A stretch of 14,214 nt of DNA, taken from assembly GCA_025356765.1 (NCBI GenBank), contig JANXRO010000059.1, positions 1 through 14,214 on the forward strand, given 5' to 3'. This document shows, piece after piece, positions 8,772-14,214 of this stretch; positions within the stretch are counted from its first letter, which is position 1; each line of letters starts with the position of its first letter. The stretch comes from Hyphomicrobiales bacterium (GTDB lineage Bacteria > Pseudomonadota > Alphaproteobacteria > Rhizobiales > Aestuariivirgaceae). A program made the position numbers and the translations under genes. Under the pieces are notes generated by a model. The model had not been told where the DNA came from, made no database searches, and saw nothing but the letters and a program-made list of their open reading frames with translations.

Positions 8772-9701
8772 ATGACGCGCATTGATGGCGAAGCGCTGTT
8801 AAAACGCCTGCCAAAGGTTCGTGGCCGTTTGATGCCTAATGCCCCGCTGGCAGATTTAACTTGGTTTAAAACGGGGGGCCCGGCGGAAGTTTTATTCATG
8901 CCAGCTGATGAGGCTGACCTTGCAGAATTTATGCAAGGCACGCCGCAAGACATTTCTGTTTATGTGATTGGCGTTGGCTCAAACTTGCTGGTGCGTGATG
9001 GCGGTGTGCCCGGTGTGGTGATCCGCATGGGGCGCGGCTTTAATGACATCAAGCTTGCTGGCCCCAACCAAATTCGGGCAGGCACGGCTGCACTCGACAT
9101 GCGGGTTGCTCAATTTGCGCTGGAACATAGTATTGATTCATTAACCTTTCTGATAGGAATTCCCGGCACGATAGGTGGAGCACTTCGCATGAATGGCGGG
9201 GCGCATGGTGGCGAGACAACCGACGTGCTGATTGAAGCCCGCGCGGTTGATCGTGAAGGAAAAATACACGTGCTTCAACATGCCGAGATGAATTATAGTT
9301 ATCGTCACTGCGGGGCAGCTGAAGATTTAATTTTCACAGAAGCTTTGTTGCAGGGAAAGCCCGGCACACAATCTGCGATTAAAGCGCAAATGGACTCGCA
9401 TGTTGAACATCGCGTCAATGCGCAACCCATTAAAAGCCGCACGGGCGGATCAACTTTTAAAAATCCTGCTGGACTTAAATCTTGGCAGTTGATTGATGCA
9501 GCAGGCATGCGCGGTTTTGCTGTGGGGCCTGCCAAAGTTTCTGAACTGCATTGTAATTTTTTAATCAATGAGGGTGGTGCAACTGCGGCACAAATTGAAG
9601 AATTGGGCGAAACTGTGCGGGCGCGTGTGAAGGCACATTCGGGCGTTGACCTTGATTGGGAAATCAAGCGCATCGGCATTCCGCTGGAGGGCCAGCCATG
9701 A
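8772..9701 (+). CDS. murB: MurB, UDP-N-acetylenolpyruvoylglucosamine reductase
   Basis: FAD-dependent enzyme that reduces UDP-GlcNAc-enolpyruvate to UDP-MurNAc with NADPH, in the cytoplasm. The product is 309 residues. The FAD-binding region shows TWFKTGGPA and IGVGSNLLVRDGG, followed by GIPGTIGGALRMNGGAHG. The catalytic residues can be placed: arginine 178 in SYRHCG, serine 227 in GGSTFKNP (the proton donor) and glutamate 297 in DWEIKRIG. The compact length and the KSRTGGSTFKNP form resemble the shorter type II MurB enzymes more than the E. coli type I enzyme; that assignment is from memory of the family. It begins 3 nt after murC and its stop overlaps the ddl start by 4 nt. Confidence 0.97.
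   Translation: MTRIDGEALLKRLPKVRGRLMPNAPLADLTWFKTGGPAEVLFMPADEADLAEFMQGTPQDISVYVIGVGSNLLVRDGGVPGVVIRMGRGFNDIKLAGPNQIRAGTAALDMRVAQFALEHSIDSLTFLIGIPGTIGGALRMNGGAHGGETTDVLIEARAVDREGKIHVLQHAEMNYSYRHCGAAEDLIFTEALLQGKPGTQSAIKAQMDSHVEHRVNAQPIKSRTGGSTFKNPAGLKSWQLIDAAGMRGFAVGPAKVSELHCNFLINEGGATAAQIEELGETVRARVKAHSGVDLDWEIKRIGIPLEGQP
9685..9690 (+). promoter_or_regulatory. Ribosome binding site for ddl
   Basis: TGGAGG is placed 7 nt before the ATG at 9698. It decides the ddl start against an upstream in-frame ATG at 9656 that lies within murB. Confidence 0.75.
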
Positions 9702-10645
9702 AAGAAAAGCTGAAGCCCGAAGAAACTGTTGTGGCTGTTTTGATGGGCGGCTGGTCGGCTGAACGCAATGTTTCGTTGTCATCTGGTGAAGCATGTTGTG
9801 CCGCTTTGCGCCGCGCTGGTTTTGACGCCATTATGATTGATGTGAAGCGTGAGACGATTTATACAATTTTGACGGATCTGAAACCCGACGTTATTTTCAA
9901 TGCACTGCATGGCAAGTGGGGCGAAGATGGCACGGCTTCGGCGCTGTTTGAAACTTTACAAATTCCATACACGCATTCAGGAGTGTTGGCTTCTGCCATT
10001 GCCATGCACAAAGAAAAGTCCAAAGCGCTGTTCAAAGATGCTGGCATTCCTCTTGCTGAAAGCATGATGGTGGATATTGAAATTGCCGCCGCAAAACACC
10101 CTATGGCTTTGCCCTATGTGATTAAACCCGTGGCCGAAGGTTCAAGTGTTGGCGTTCATATTGTTGATCGTTCCAGCAATGGGCCGGTGGCAACGCTTTT
10201 AGATGAACGCCATATTTTTGGCGACCAGGTTATGGTTGAACGCTTTATTCCGGGCCGCGAACTGACCTGCGCTGTGATGGGCGATGTGGCGCTCGGTGTG
10301 ATTGATATTGTTTCGAATGATGCGCAATTTTATGATTATCGCGCTAAATATTCTGAAGGCGGATCGGTGCATATTTTGCCCGCCAACATTCCCAATGATG
10401 TTTATCGCAGATGCCAGAAATATGCGTTATTGGCGCATCAGGCCTTGGGCTGTCGTGGTGTTTCGCGTTCAGATTTTCGCTATGATGATACCAATTCAGA
10501 AAAGGGCGAATTGATTTTGCTCGAAGTGAACACCCAGCCGGGAATGACAGGCACATCGCTTGTGCCCGAACTTGCCAAACATGCGGGCCATTCGTTTGAA
10601 GAGTTGGTTACATGGATGGTGAATGACGCATCGGTGGACAGATGA
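9698..10645 (+). CDS. ddl: D-alanine--D-alanine ligase
   Basis: ATP-grasp enzyme that joins two D-alanines into the dipeptide used by MurF. The product is 315 residues, close to DdlB of E. coli (306). Visible residues are glutamate 22 in GGWSAERNVS (first D-Ala site), NALHGKWGEDG, the ATP-grasp IKPVAEGSSVG with serine 149, tyrosine 218 in RAKYSEGG, and the metal ligands glutamate 276 and asparagine 278 in LEVNTQPGMTG. The Ser-Tyr-Glu set matches the known Ddl active site, and the tyrosine suggests normal D-Ala-D-Ala rather than D-Ala-D-lactate activity. The start at 9698 overlaps the murB stop by 4 nt and follows a TGGAGG by 7 nt. The longer frame from 9656 has no homology in its first 14 codons. 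The end overlaps ftsQ by 4 nt. Confidence 0.97.
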   Translation: MKEKLKPEETVVAVLMGGWSAERNVSLSSGEACCAALRRAGFDAIMIDVKRETIYTILTDLKPDVIFNALHGKWGEDGTASALFETLQIPYTHSGVLASAIAMHKEKSKALFKDAGIPLAESMMVDIEIAAAKHPMALPYVIKPVAEGSSVGVHIVDRSSNGPVATLLDERHIFGDQVMVERFIPGRELTCAVMGDVALGVIDIVSNDAQFYDYRAKYSEGGSVHILPANIPNDVYRRCQKYALLAHQALGCRGVSRSDFRYDDTNSEKGELILLEVNTQPGMTGTSLVPELAKHAGHSFEELVTWMVNDASVDR

Positions 10646-11466
10646 GCCGCGCACAATCTGCACTGAATTTTTTAAGTTTGCGAAAAACCCAAGCCTTGGC
10701 ACGGCTTGTTGCATTTTCGATTTTGGCATTTTCGGTTTCGCATGGTTTGACGAAGGGTGGATATTTTGAAAATCCGGCCAGCCCGTGGAGCAGGCTTTCA
10801 GGCACTGTGGCGAGCATGATGGGCCTTGCTGCTGATAACATTCAAATCAGCGGGCTTTCACAGCACGACCCACAACAGCTTTTGGCCGCGTTGAACATTA
10901 GGCCCGGCAGCAATATGATTGGCTTTGATGCCAACCAGGCGCGCATGACCTTGCAAGAGATGAATTGGGTGAAAGCGGCAACGGTTGAACGCGATTATCC
11001 TAACACATTGAAAATCAACGTGGTGGAACGCATTGCTTTTGCGCTGTGGCAAAACAAACAAGAACTGCAACTGATTGATGAGACAGGCGCCAGCATGGGC
11101 CACCCGCAGTTTTTGATGGCCAATCATTTGCCCATCGTTACGGGTGAAGGTGCAAATTTAGCGGCGGCAGAACTTGTTAACGAGTTATCAGCCATTCCTG
11201 CATTATCACAGAAGGTCAATGGCGCTGCTCGCGTGGGCAATCGGCGTTGGACGCTTTATCTCGATAACGGTGTCAAGGTTGCATTACCAGAACAGGGCGT
11301 TGCCGATGCTTTGAAAACGGTGTGGGGACTTGAACAGCAACAGGGCATATTTGAAAAGGGCATAAGCATGGTGGACATGCGCATTCCTCATCAAATGATT
11401 GTTCAGGTGGCCGAGGTTGAAGTTGTGGCGGGCGCAGCCGATAAAGGGTTGAGCCAGAAGAAATAA
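10642..11466 (+). CDS. ftsQ: FtsQ, cell division protein (POTRA domain)
   Basis: Bitopic inner-membrane divisome scaffold; in studied bacteria it links early cytoplasmic and late septal proteins through FtsB and FtsL. The product is 274 residues with a short positively charged cytoplasmic tail, one moderately hydrophobic segment (about 20-37, ARLVAFSILAFSVSHG), and a periplasmic remainder. Residues about 67-131 fit the POTRA domain: IQISGL at its start, LNIRPGSNMIGFD, LQEMNWVKAATVERDYP, and INVVERIAFALW at its end. Next comes the FtsQ domain with LQLIDETG and later RRWTLYLDNGVKVALP. FtsQ is poorly conserved, so the call also leans on position between ddl and ftsA. The ATG overlaps the ddl stop by 4 nt (ATGA) and has only a weak Shine-Dalgarno, which suggests coupling. 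Confidence 0.94.
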   Translation: MSRAQSALNFLSLRKTQALARLVAFSILAFSVSHGLTKGGYFENPASPWSRLSGTVASMMGLAADNIQISGLSQHDPQQLLAALNIRPGSNMIGFDANQARMTLQEMNWVKAATVERDYPNTLKINVVERIAFALWQNKQELQLIDETGASMGHPQFLMANHLPIVTGEGANLAAAELVNELSAIPALSQKVNGAARVGNRRWTLYLDNGVKVALPEQGVADALKTVWGLEQQQGIFEKGISMVDMRIPHQMIVQVAEVEVVAGAADKGLSQKK

Positions 11467-11506
11467 GCGGGCTGTTGCCTGTGTGTGAGTGGGGTTGAGT
11501 TTAGGA

Positions 11507-12829
11507 ATGAGTGTCGTGCAATTTTCTGGCGTTAAAAGCAGGGGACAATCAAGCGCCCCAAAATCATCCATCATCGCTGCACTGGATATTGGGTCAACCA
11601 AAATTTCATGTCTTATTGCTGAAGTGCAGCCGCCAAAAATGCGCGGTGTTTTTGATCCGCGCCAATTGATCAAAGTGATTGGCGTTGGGCAAACAGCCTC
11701 ACGCGGCATTCGTGCGGGAACTGTTGTTGATGTGAATGAGGCTGAATGTGCCGTTCGCATTGCGGTTGATGCGGCTGAACGCACCGCCCAAACTTCAATC
11801 TCAGAAGTGATGGTTTCAGTGTCTGGCGGCAAGCCAGCGTCGAGTTGTTTTTCAGGCCGCGTGCGCACGCAATCCGGCGTTGTTGGCCCACGTGATTTGG
11901 ATTTTGCCATTTCGCAAGCCTTATCCACAATAGAAATTGGCAAGCGCACAATTTTGCATTTAAGCCCGGTGAACCATGTCTTGGACGGCGTGAGCAACAT
12001 TGCGCAGCCCTTGGGCCTGCATGGTGACGCGCTGCAATCTGATATTGGTGTGACAACGCTTGAGCCATCTTACCTGCGTAATTTGTCGGCCGCCATCGAG
12101 CGGGCCCACCTTCATCCCGCTGGTTTTGTGTTGGCACCTTATGCGGCTGCCAAGGCGGCTTTGACGCCGGATGAACTTTCGCTTGGCGCCATCGTCATTG
12201 ACATGGGTGGCGCTGTGACGAGCATCGCCTTCATGCGTAATGGCAAGCTTGTTGCGGCTGATAGTTTGGCCCTTGGTGGGCAGCTTGTCACCAACGATGT
12301 GGCACAGGGCCTGTCGACCCCGCTGGCCCATGCCGAACGCATGAAAACCCTTTGGGGCAATGTTTTGCCCGGTGGCCACGGAGAGCGTGAAATGCTTAGT
12401 GTTCCGCTCGTGGGCGAACGTGGCACAGATACGATTCAAAAAGTGCCAAAATCATTTCTTACCAATATCTTACAAGCACGTCTTGAAGAAATGTTTGAAA
12501 TGATCAGGCAACGGTTGGAAGCGCCAGGCTTTGCAGCGGCAGGAGGCATGCGCGTGGTTTTAACGGGTGGAGCAAGCCAGCTTTCGGGCCTTCGTGAATT
12601 GGCCGCGGCCATGTTGGGCAGGCCAGTTCGCCTTGGCAATGCAGCAAGCTTGAATGGCATGCCAGAGCATATGCGCCACGCAGGTTTTGCCGTGGCCACG
12701 GGTGCCTTGGTTTATGCCGCTGCACCTGATCAACACTACGCCGTTCCGCAAGAAGCCCAAGCGCATTTGCAACGCGCGAACATGGGCTATGCCAGACGTG
12801 TTGGGCAGTGGTTGGTTGAGGCGCTTTAA
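11507..12829 (+). CDS. ftsA: FtsA, actin-like membrane anchor of the Z ring
   Basis: Actin-fold ATPase that tethers FtsZ filaments to the inner membrane and recruits later divisome proteins. From the ATG at 11507 it has 440 residues. The N-terminal phosphate-1 strand ALDIGSTKISCLIAE is followed by the FtsA-specific 1C region (VDVNEAECAVRIAVDAAERT, VSVSGG), the phosphate-2 segment IDMGGAVTS (aspartate 232), the LTGGASQLSG adenosine motif, and an amphipathic C-terminal helix GYARRVGQWLVEAL, which fits the membrane-targeting sequence. The start is uncertain. A GTG at 11489 directly follows an in-frame stop and would add six residues, with a TTG at 11495 between them, and none has a well-placed Shine-Dalgarno. 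The ATG is preferred on codon grounds. A 40-nt gap separates it from ftsQ. Confidence 0.95.
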   Translation: MSVVQFSGVKSRGQSSAPKSSIIAALDIGSTKISCLIAEVQPPKMRGVFDPRQLIKVIGVGQTASRGIRAGTVVDVNEAECAVRIAVDAAERTAQTSISEVMVSVSGGKPASSCFSGRVRTQSGVVGPRDLDFAISQALSTIEIGKRTILHLSPVNHVLDGVSNIAQPLGLHGDALQSDIGVTTLEPSYLRNLSAAIERAHLHPAGFVLAPYAAAKAALTPDELSLGAIVIDMGGAVTSIAFMRNGKLVAADSLALGGQLVTNDVAQGLSTPLAHAERMKTLWGNVLPGGHGEREMLSVPLVGERGTDTIQKVPKSFLTNILQARLEEMFEMIRQRLEAPGFAAAGGMRVVLTGGASQLSGLRELAAAMLGRPVRLGNAASLNGMPEHMRHAGFAVATGALVYAAAPDQHYAVPQEAQAHLQRANMGYARRVGQWLVEAL

Positions 12830-12845
12830 AACAACCCTTTTTTGT

Positions 12846-12892
12846 CACTTTCCTAACAAAATCCTCCACTTTGAGTCATAATGACTCACTTT
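12846..12892 (+). repeat. Three CACTTT direct repeats
   Basis: CACTTT occurs at 12846-12851, 12867-12872 and 12887-12892, with spacings of 21 and 20 nt, about two helical turns each. The last two copies flank and partly overlap the GANTC palindrome. The repeats are short and the region is T-rich, so chance is possible. Confidence 0.4.
12872..12888. promoter_or_regulatory. Palindrome with paired GANTC methylation sites
   Basis: TGAGTCAT-A-ATGACTCA is a perfect inverted repeat with 8-bp arms around one base. It contains GAGTC at 12873-12877 and GACTC at 12883-12887, both matching GANTC, the target of the alphaproteobacterial cell-cycle methyltransferase CcrM. In Caulobacter, GANTC methylation with GcrA is known to stimulate ftsZ transcription; use of these sites here is inference. 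As RNA it could also form a 7-bp hairpin with a TAA loop followed by a T-rich stretch, so a weak terminator after ftsA is an alternative. Confidence 0.6.
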
Positions 12893-12925
12893 TCTTTAAG
12901 TTGAATGGAGTTTGGTTAGCACTTG

Positions 12926-12940
12926 TTAACCTTTTCTTAG
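12926..12940 (+). promoter_or_regulatory. Candidate CtrA binding box
   Basis: TTAA, seven bases, then TTAG matches seven of the eight specified bases of the CtrA consensus TTAA-N7-TTAA. It lies about 50 nt before the ftsZ start. A further TTAG at 12916-12919 lies 6 nt upstream of the first half-site. CtrA represses ftsZ in Caulobacter, so the position fits, but the site is inferred from sequence only. Confidence 0.5.
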
Positions 12941-12958
12941 AGTTTGAGTAAGAAGTTA

Positions 12959-12970
12959 GGGTTTCAACCC
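12959..12970 (+). repeat. Short inverted repeat before ftsZ
   Basis: GGGTTTCAACCC is a perfect inverted repeat with 5-bp arms and a 2-base centre, 20 nt before the ftsZ ATG and 11 nt before its GGAA. It could be a small leader hairpin or an operator half. It is short enough to be chance. Confidence 0.35.
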
Positions 12971-12981
12971 ATTTATTTGTT

Positions 12982-12985
12982 GGAA
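12982..12985 (+). promoter_or_regulatory. Ribosome binding site for ftsZ
   Basis: GGAA lies 5 nt before the ATG at 12991. It is a modest match, but it is well placed and agrees with where FtsZ homology starts. Confidence 0.5.
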
Positions 12986-12990
12986 CGCTC

Positions 12991-14214
12991 ATGTCAATCA
13001 AGCTCACGGTACCAAATCTCTCCGAACTTAAGCCACGGATCACCGTGTTTGGTGTGGGTGGTGCAGGCGGCAACGCGGTTAACAACATGATCGAAAGCCG
13101 CCTTGAAGGCGTCGAATTTGTTGTGGCCAACACTGATGCACAGGCACTTTTGCAAAACGCGGCCCAGCGCCGTGTGCAAATGGGAACAGCTTTAACCCAA
13201 GGTTTGGGTGCTGGTTCACAGCCGCAAATTGGTGCGGCGGCGGCTGAAGAAGCCTTGCAAGAAATTGTTGATCATCTGGCCGGAAGTCATATGGCCTTTA
13301 TCACCGCGGGCATGGGTGGCGGCACAGGCACTGGTGCAGCGCCAGTTATTGCACGCGCGGCCAAAGAGCAGGGCATCTTGACTGTTGGTGTTGTGACCAA
13401 ACCATTCCATTTTGAAGGCGCGCGCCGCCAAGCCACAGCTGAGCGTGGCATTGAAGAATTGGCGCGTTATGTTGACACGCTGATTGTTATTCCCAACCAA
13501 AATCTGTTCCGCGTGGCCAATGAAAAAACCACCTTCGCTGCCGCCTTCGCGATGGCAGACCAAGTGCTTTATTCAGGCGTTGCATCCATCACTGAATTGA
13601 TGACCAAGGAAGGTTTGATCAATTTGGACTTTGCTGACGTTCGCGCCATTATGAGCGAAATGGGCAAGGCCATGATGGGCACAGGCGAGGCTTCCGGTGA
13701 TAAACGCGCCATTGAAGCTGCTGAAGCTGCCATCTCCAATCCGTTGCTGGATGATGTTTCCATGCGCGGCGCAAGGGGTCTTTTGATCTCGATTTGCGGT
13801 GGCCCAGATTTGACACTGTATGAAGTTGATGAAGCCGCAACCCGCATTCGTGAAGAAGTAGACCCTGAAGCAAACATTATTCTGGGTGCAACATTTGATG
13901 ATGCGCTGGAAGGCACCATGCGCGTTTCAGTGGTGGCCACTGGCCTTCGCACCGAAGCCGGTTCAGCCGAACACCACCACGAGGTTGAAGATAAATCCCG
14001 CGCCAGCGAACCTGAACGCAAAACCTATAGCATTCCCCAACCTTCAGCCCATGTGAAGGTTGCCCGTGCAGCACCCATCGTTGCCCGCCCGGCACCCCAT
14101 CCTATCATGCAGGTTGAGGAAGAAGTGATGGAAGAAACGCATGAGCAAGAACCCTATCAAGAAGAAGTGGTGATGGCCCCGCCAAAACCCATTGGCCGCA
14201 TTCCATCGATTGAT
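12991..14214 (+). CDS. ftsZ: FtsZ, tubulin-like Z-ring GTPase, 3' end missing
   Basis: Cytoplasmic GTPase that polymerises into the division ring, anchored by FtsA from the gene just upstream. The frame is open to the last base, giving 408 residues with no stop. The globular domain is complete: ELKPRITVFGVGGAGGNAVNN at the start, VVANTDAQAL, the tubulin signature GGGTGTG at 109-115, PNQNLFRVANEKTTF, and the T7 synergy loop NLDFAD with N211, D213 and D216. The C-terminal polymerisation domain ends near RVSVVATGL (~310). What follows is low-complexity, rich in acidic residues, proline and alanine, the start of the long linker typical of alphaproteobacterial FtsZ. The final conserved peptide that binds FtsA lies beyond the window. 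Residue 82 is alanine (QIGAAAAEE), where many FtsZ proteins have lysine or arginine. Confidence 0.98.
   Translation, partial: MSIKLTVPNLSELKPRITVFGVGGAGGNAVNNMIESRLEGVEFVVANTDAQALLQNAAQRRVQMGTALTQGLGAGSQPQIGAAAAEEALQEIVDHLAGSHMAFITAGMGGGTGTGAAPVIARAAKEQGILTVGVVTKPFHFEGARRQATAERGIEELARYVDTLIVIPNQNLFRVANEKTTFAAAFAMADQVLYSGVASITELMTKEGLINLDFADVRAIMSEMGKAMMGTGEASGDKRAIEAAEAAISNPLLDDVSMRGARGLLISICGGPDLTLYEVDEAATRIREEVDPEANIILGATFDDALEGTMRVSVVATGLRTEAGSAEHHHEVEDKSRASEPERKTYSIPQPSAHVKVARAAPIVARPAPHPIMQVEEEVMEETHEQEPYQEEVVMAPPKPIGRIPSID

Larger units (their letters stand above)
12830..12990 (+). promoter_or_regulatory. ftsA-ftsZ intergenic regulatory region
   Basis: This 161-nt gap is the only sizeable non-coding stretch in the window. 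It is AT-rich compared with the genes and contains no plausible ORF. It holds a GANTC-bearing palindrome, a CtrA-like box, CACTTT repeats and two short inverted repeats. In a cluster where other gaps are at most 40 nt, this suggests a separate promoter for ftsZ, as known in other alphaproteobacteria. I could not fix a convincing -35/-10 pair by eye. TTGAGT at 12871 and CATAAT at 12877 are fragments of promoter-like sequence without good partners. Confidence 0.7.

Noticed and set aside
9656..9697. Upstream extension of ddl
   Set aside because: The 14 extra codons lie over the catalytic C-terminus of murB, and a strong TGGAGG precedes the ATG at 9698.
12830..12871. Classical rho-independent terminator directly after ftsA
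   Set aside because: A T run is present (12838-12843), but no GC-rich stem precedes it. The only stem-forming sequence is the AT-rich palindrome at 12872, which fits a regulatory site at least as well.
12877..12882. CATAAT as the -10 element of an ftsZ promoter
   Set aside because: No acceptable -35 lies 16-18 nt upstream; the nearest TTGTCA (12842-12847) is 29 nt away. The bases are explained by the palindrome centre.
3..14095. Many open frames on the - strand, some over 100 codons (for example 11284-12000, 11960-12439, 13569-14021)
   Set aside because: They lie opposite strongly conserved genes and show no family motif or good start. Long antisense frames are expected opposite such coding sequence.
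1..14214. Mobile element, CRISPR array, tRNA/rRNA gene, toxin-antitoxin pair or other new system
   Set aside because: Coding is continuous with known dcw genes in their usual order. No terminal repeats, spacer-repeat pattern, RNA gene or unexplained ORF was found.

Overview
The window is a stretch of the division and cell wall (dcw) cluster of an alphaproteobacterium. Twelve genes all read on the + strand in the order murE(partial)-murF-mraY-murD-ftsW-murG-murC-murB-ddl-ftsQ-ftsA-ftsZ(partial). Gene order, protein lengths and signature motifs all fit. FtsZ and FtsW look most like those of Hyphomicrobiales (Rhizobiales): an FtsZ N-terminus containing ELKPRITVFGVGG, and an FtsW N-terminus containing ASPPVAERIGLD. 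That order-level placement is inference from remembered family sequences. GC content looks roughly balanced by eye, lower than in many cultured Hyphomicrobiales.

Positions 1-11466 are almost solid coding sequence. Neighbouring genes overlap by 1, 4 or 8 nt or are separated by at most 18 nt, which points to one co-transcribed, translationally coupled unit. murE, murF, murD and murC are the four amide ligases that build the UDP-MurNAc-pentapeptide, murB makes UDP-MurNAc, and ddl makes the D-Ala-D-Ala that MurF adds. mraY and murG convert the product to lipid I and lipid II at the inner membrane. ftsW is the SEDS glycan polymerase that uses lipid II at the septum. ftsQ, ftsA and ftsZ encode divisome parts: a periplasmic scaffold, a membrane anchor and the Z-ring tubulin homologue. 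MurE carries the DNPR signature for meso-diaminopimelate, so the peptidoglycan is predicted to be the usual Gram-negative type.

The only sizeable non-coding stretch is the 161-nt ftsA-ftsZ gap (12830-12990). It holds a perfect palindrome with two GANTC (CcrM-type) sites 10 bp apart, a near-consensus CtrA box (TTAA-N7-TTAG), three CACTTT repeats about 20 bp apart and a small hairpin just before ftsZ. This resembles the cell-cycle control of ftsZ known from Caulobacter (CtrA, CcrM/GcrA) and is the most interesting part of the window.

I saw no RNA genes, mobile elements, CRISPR arrays, broken genes or unknown proteins. Apart from the regulatory gap this is an ordinary, well-conserved housekeeping region, and I found no new system in it.
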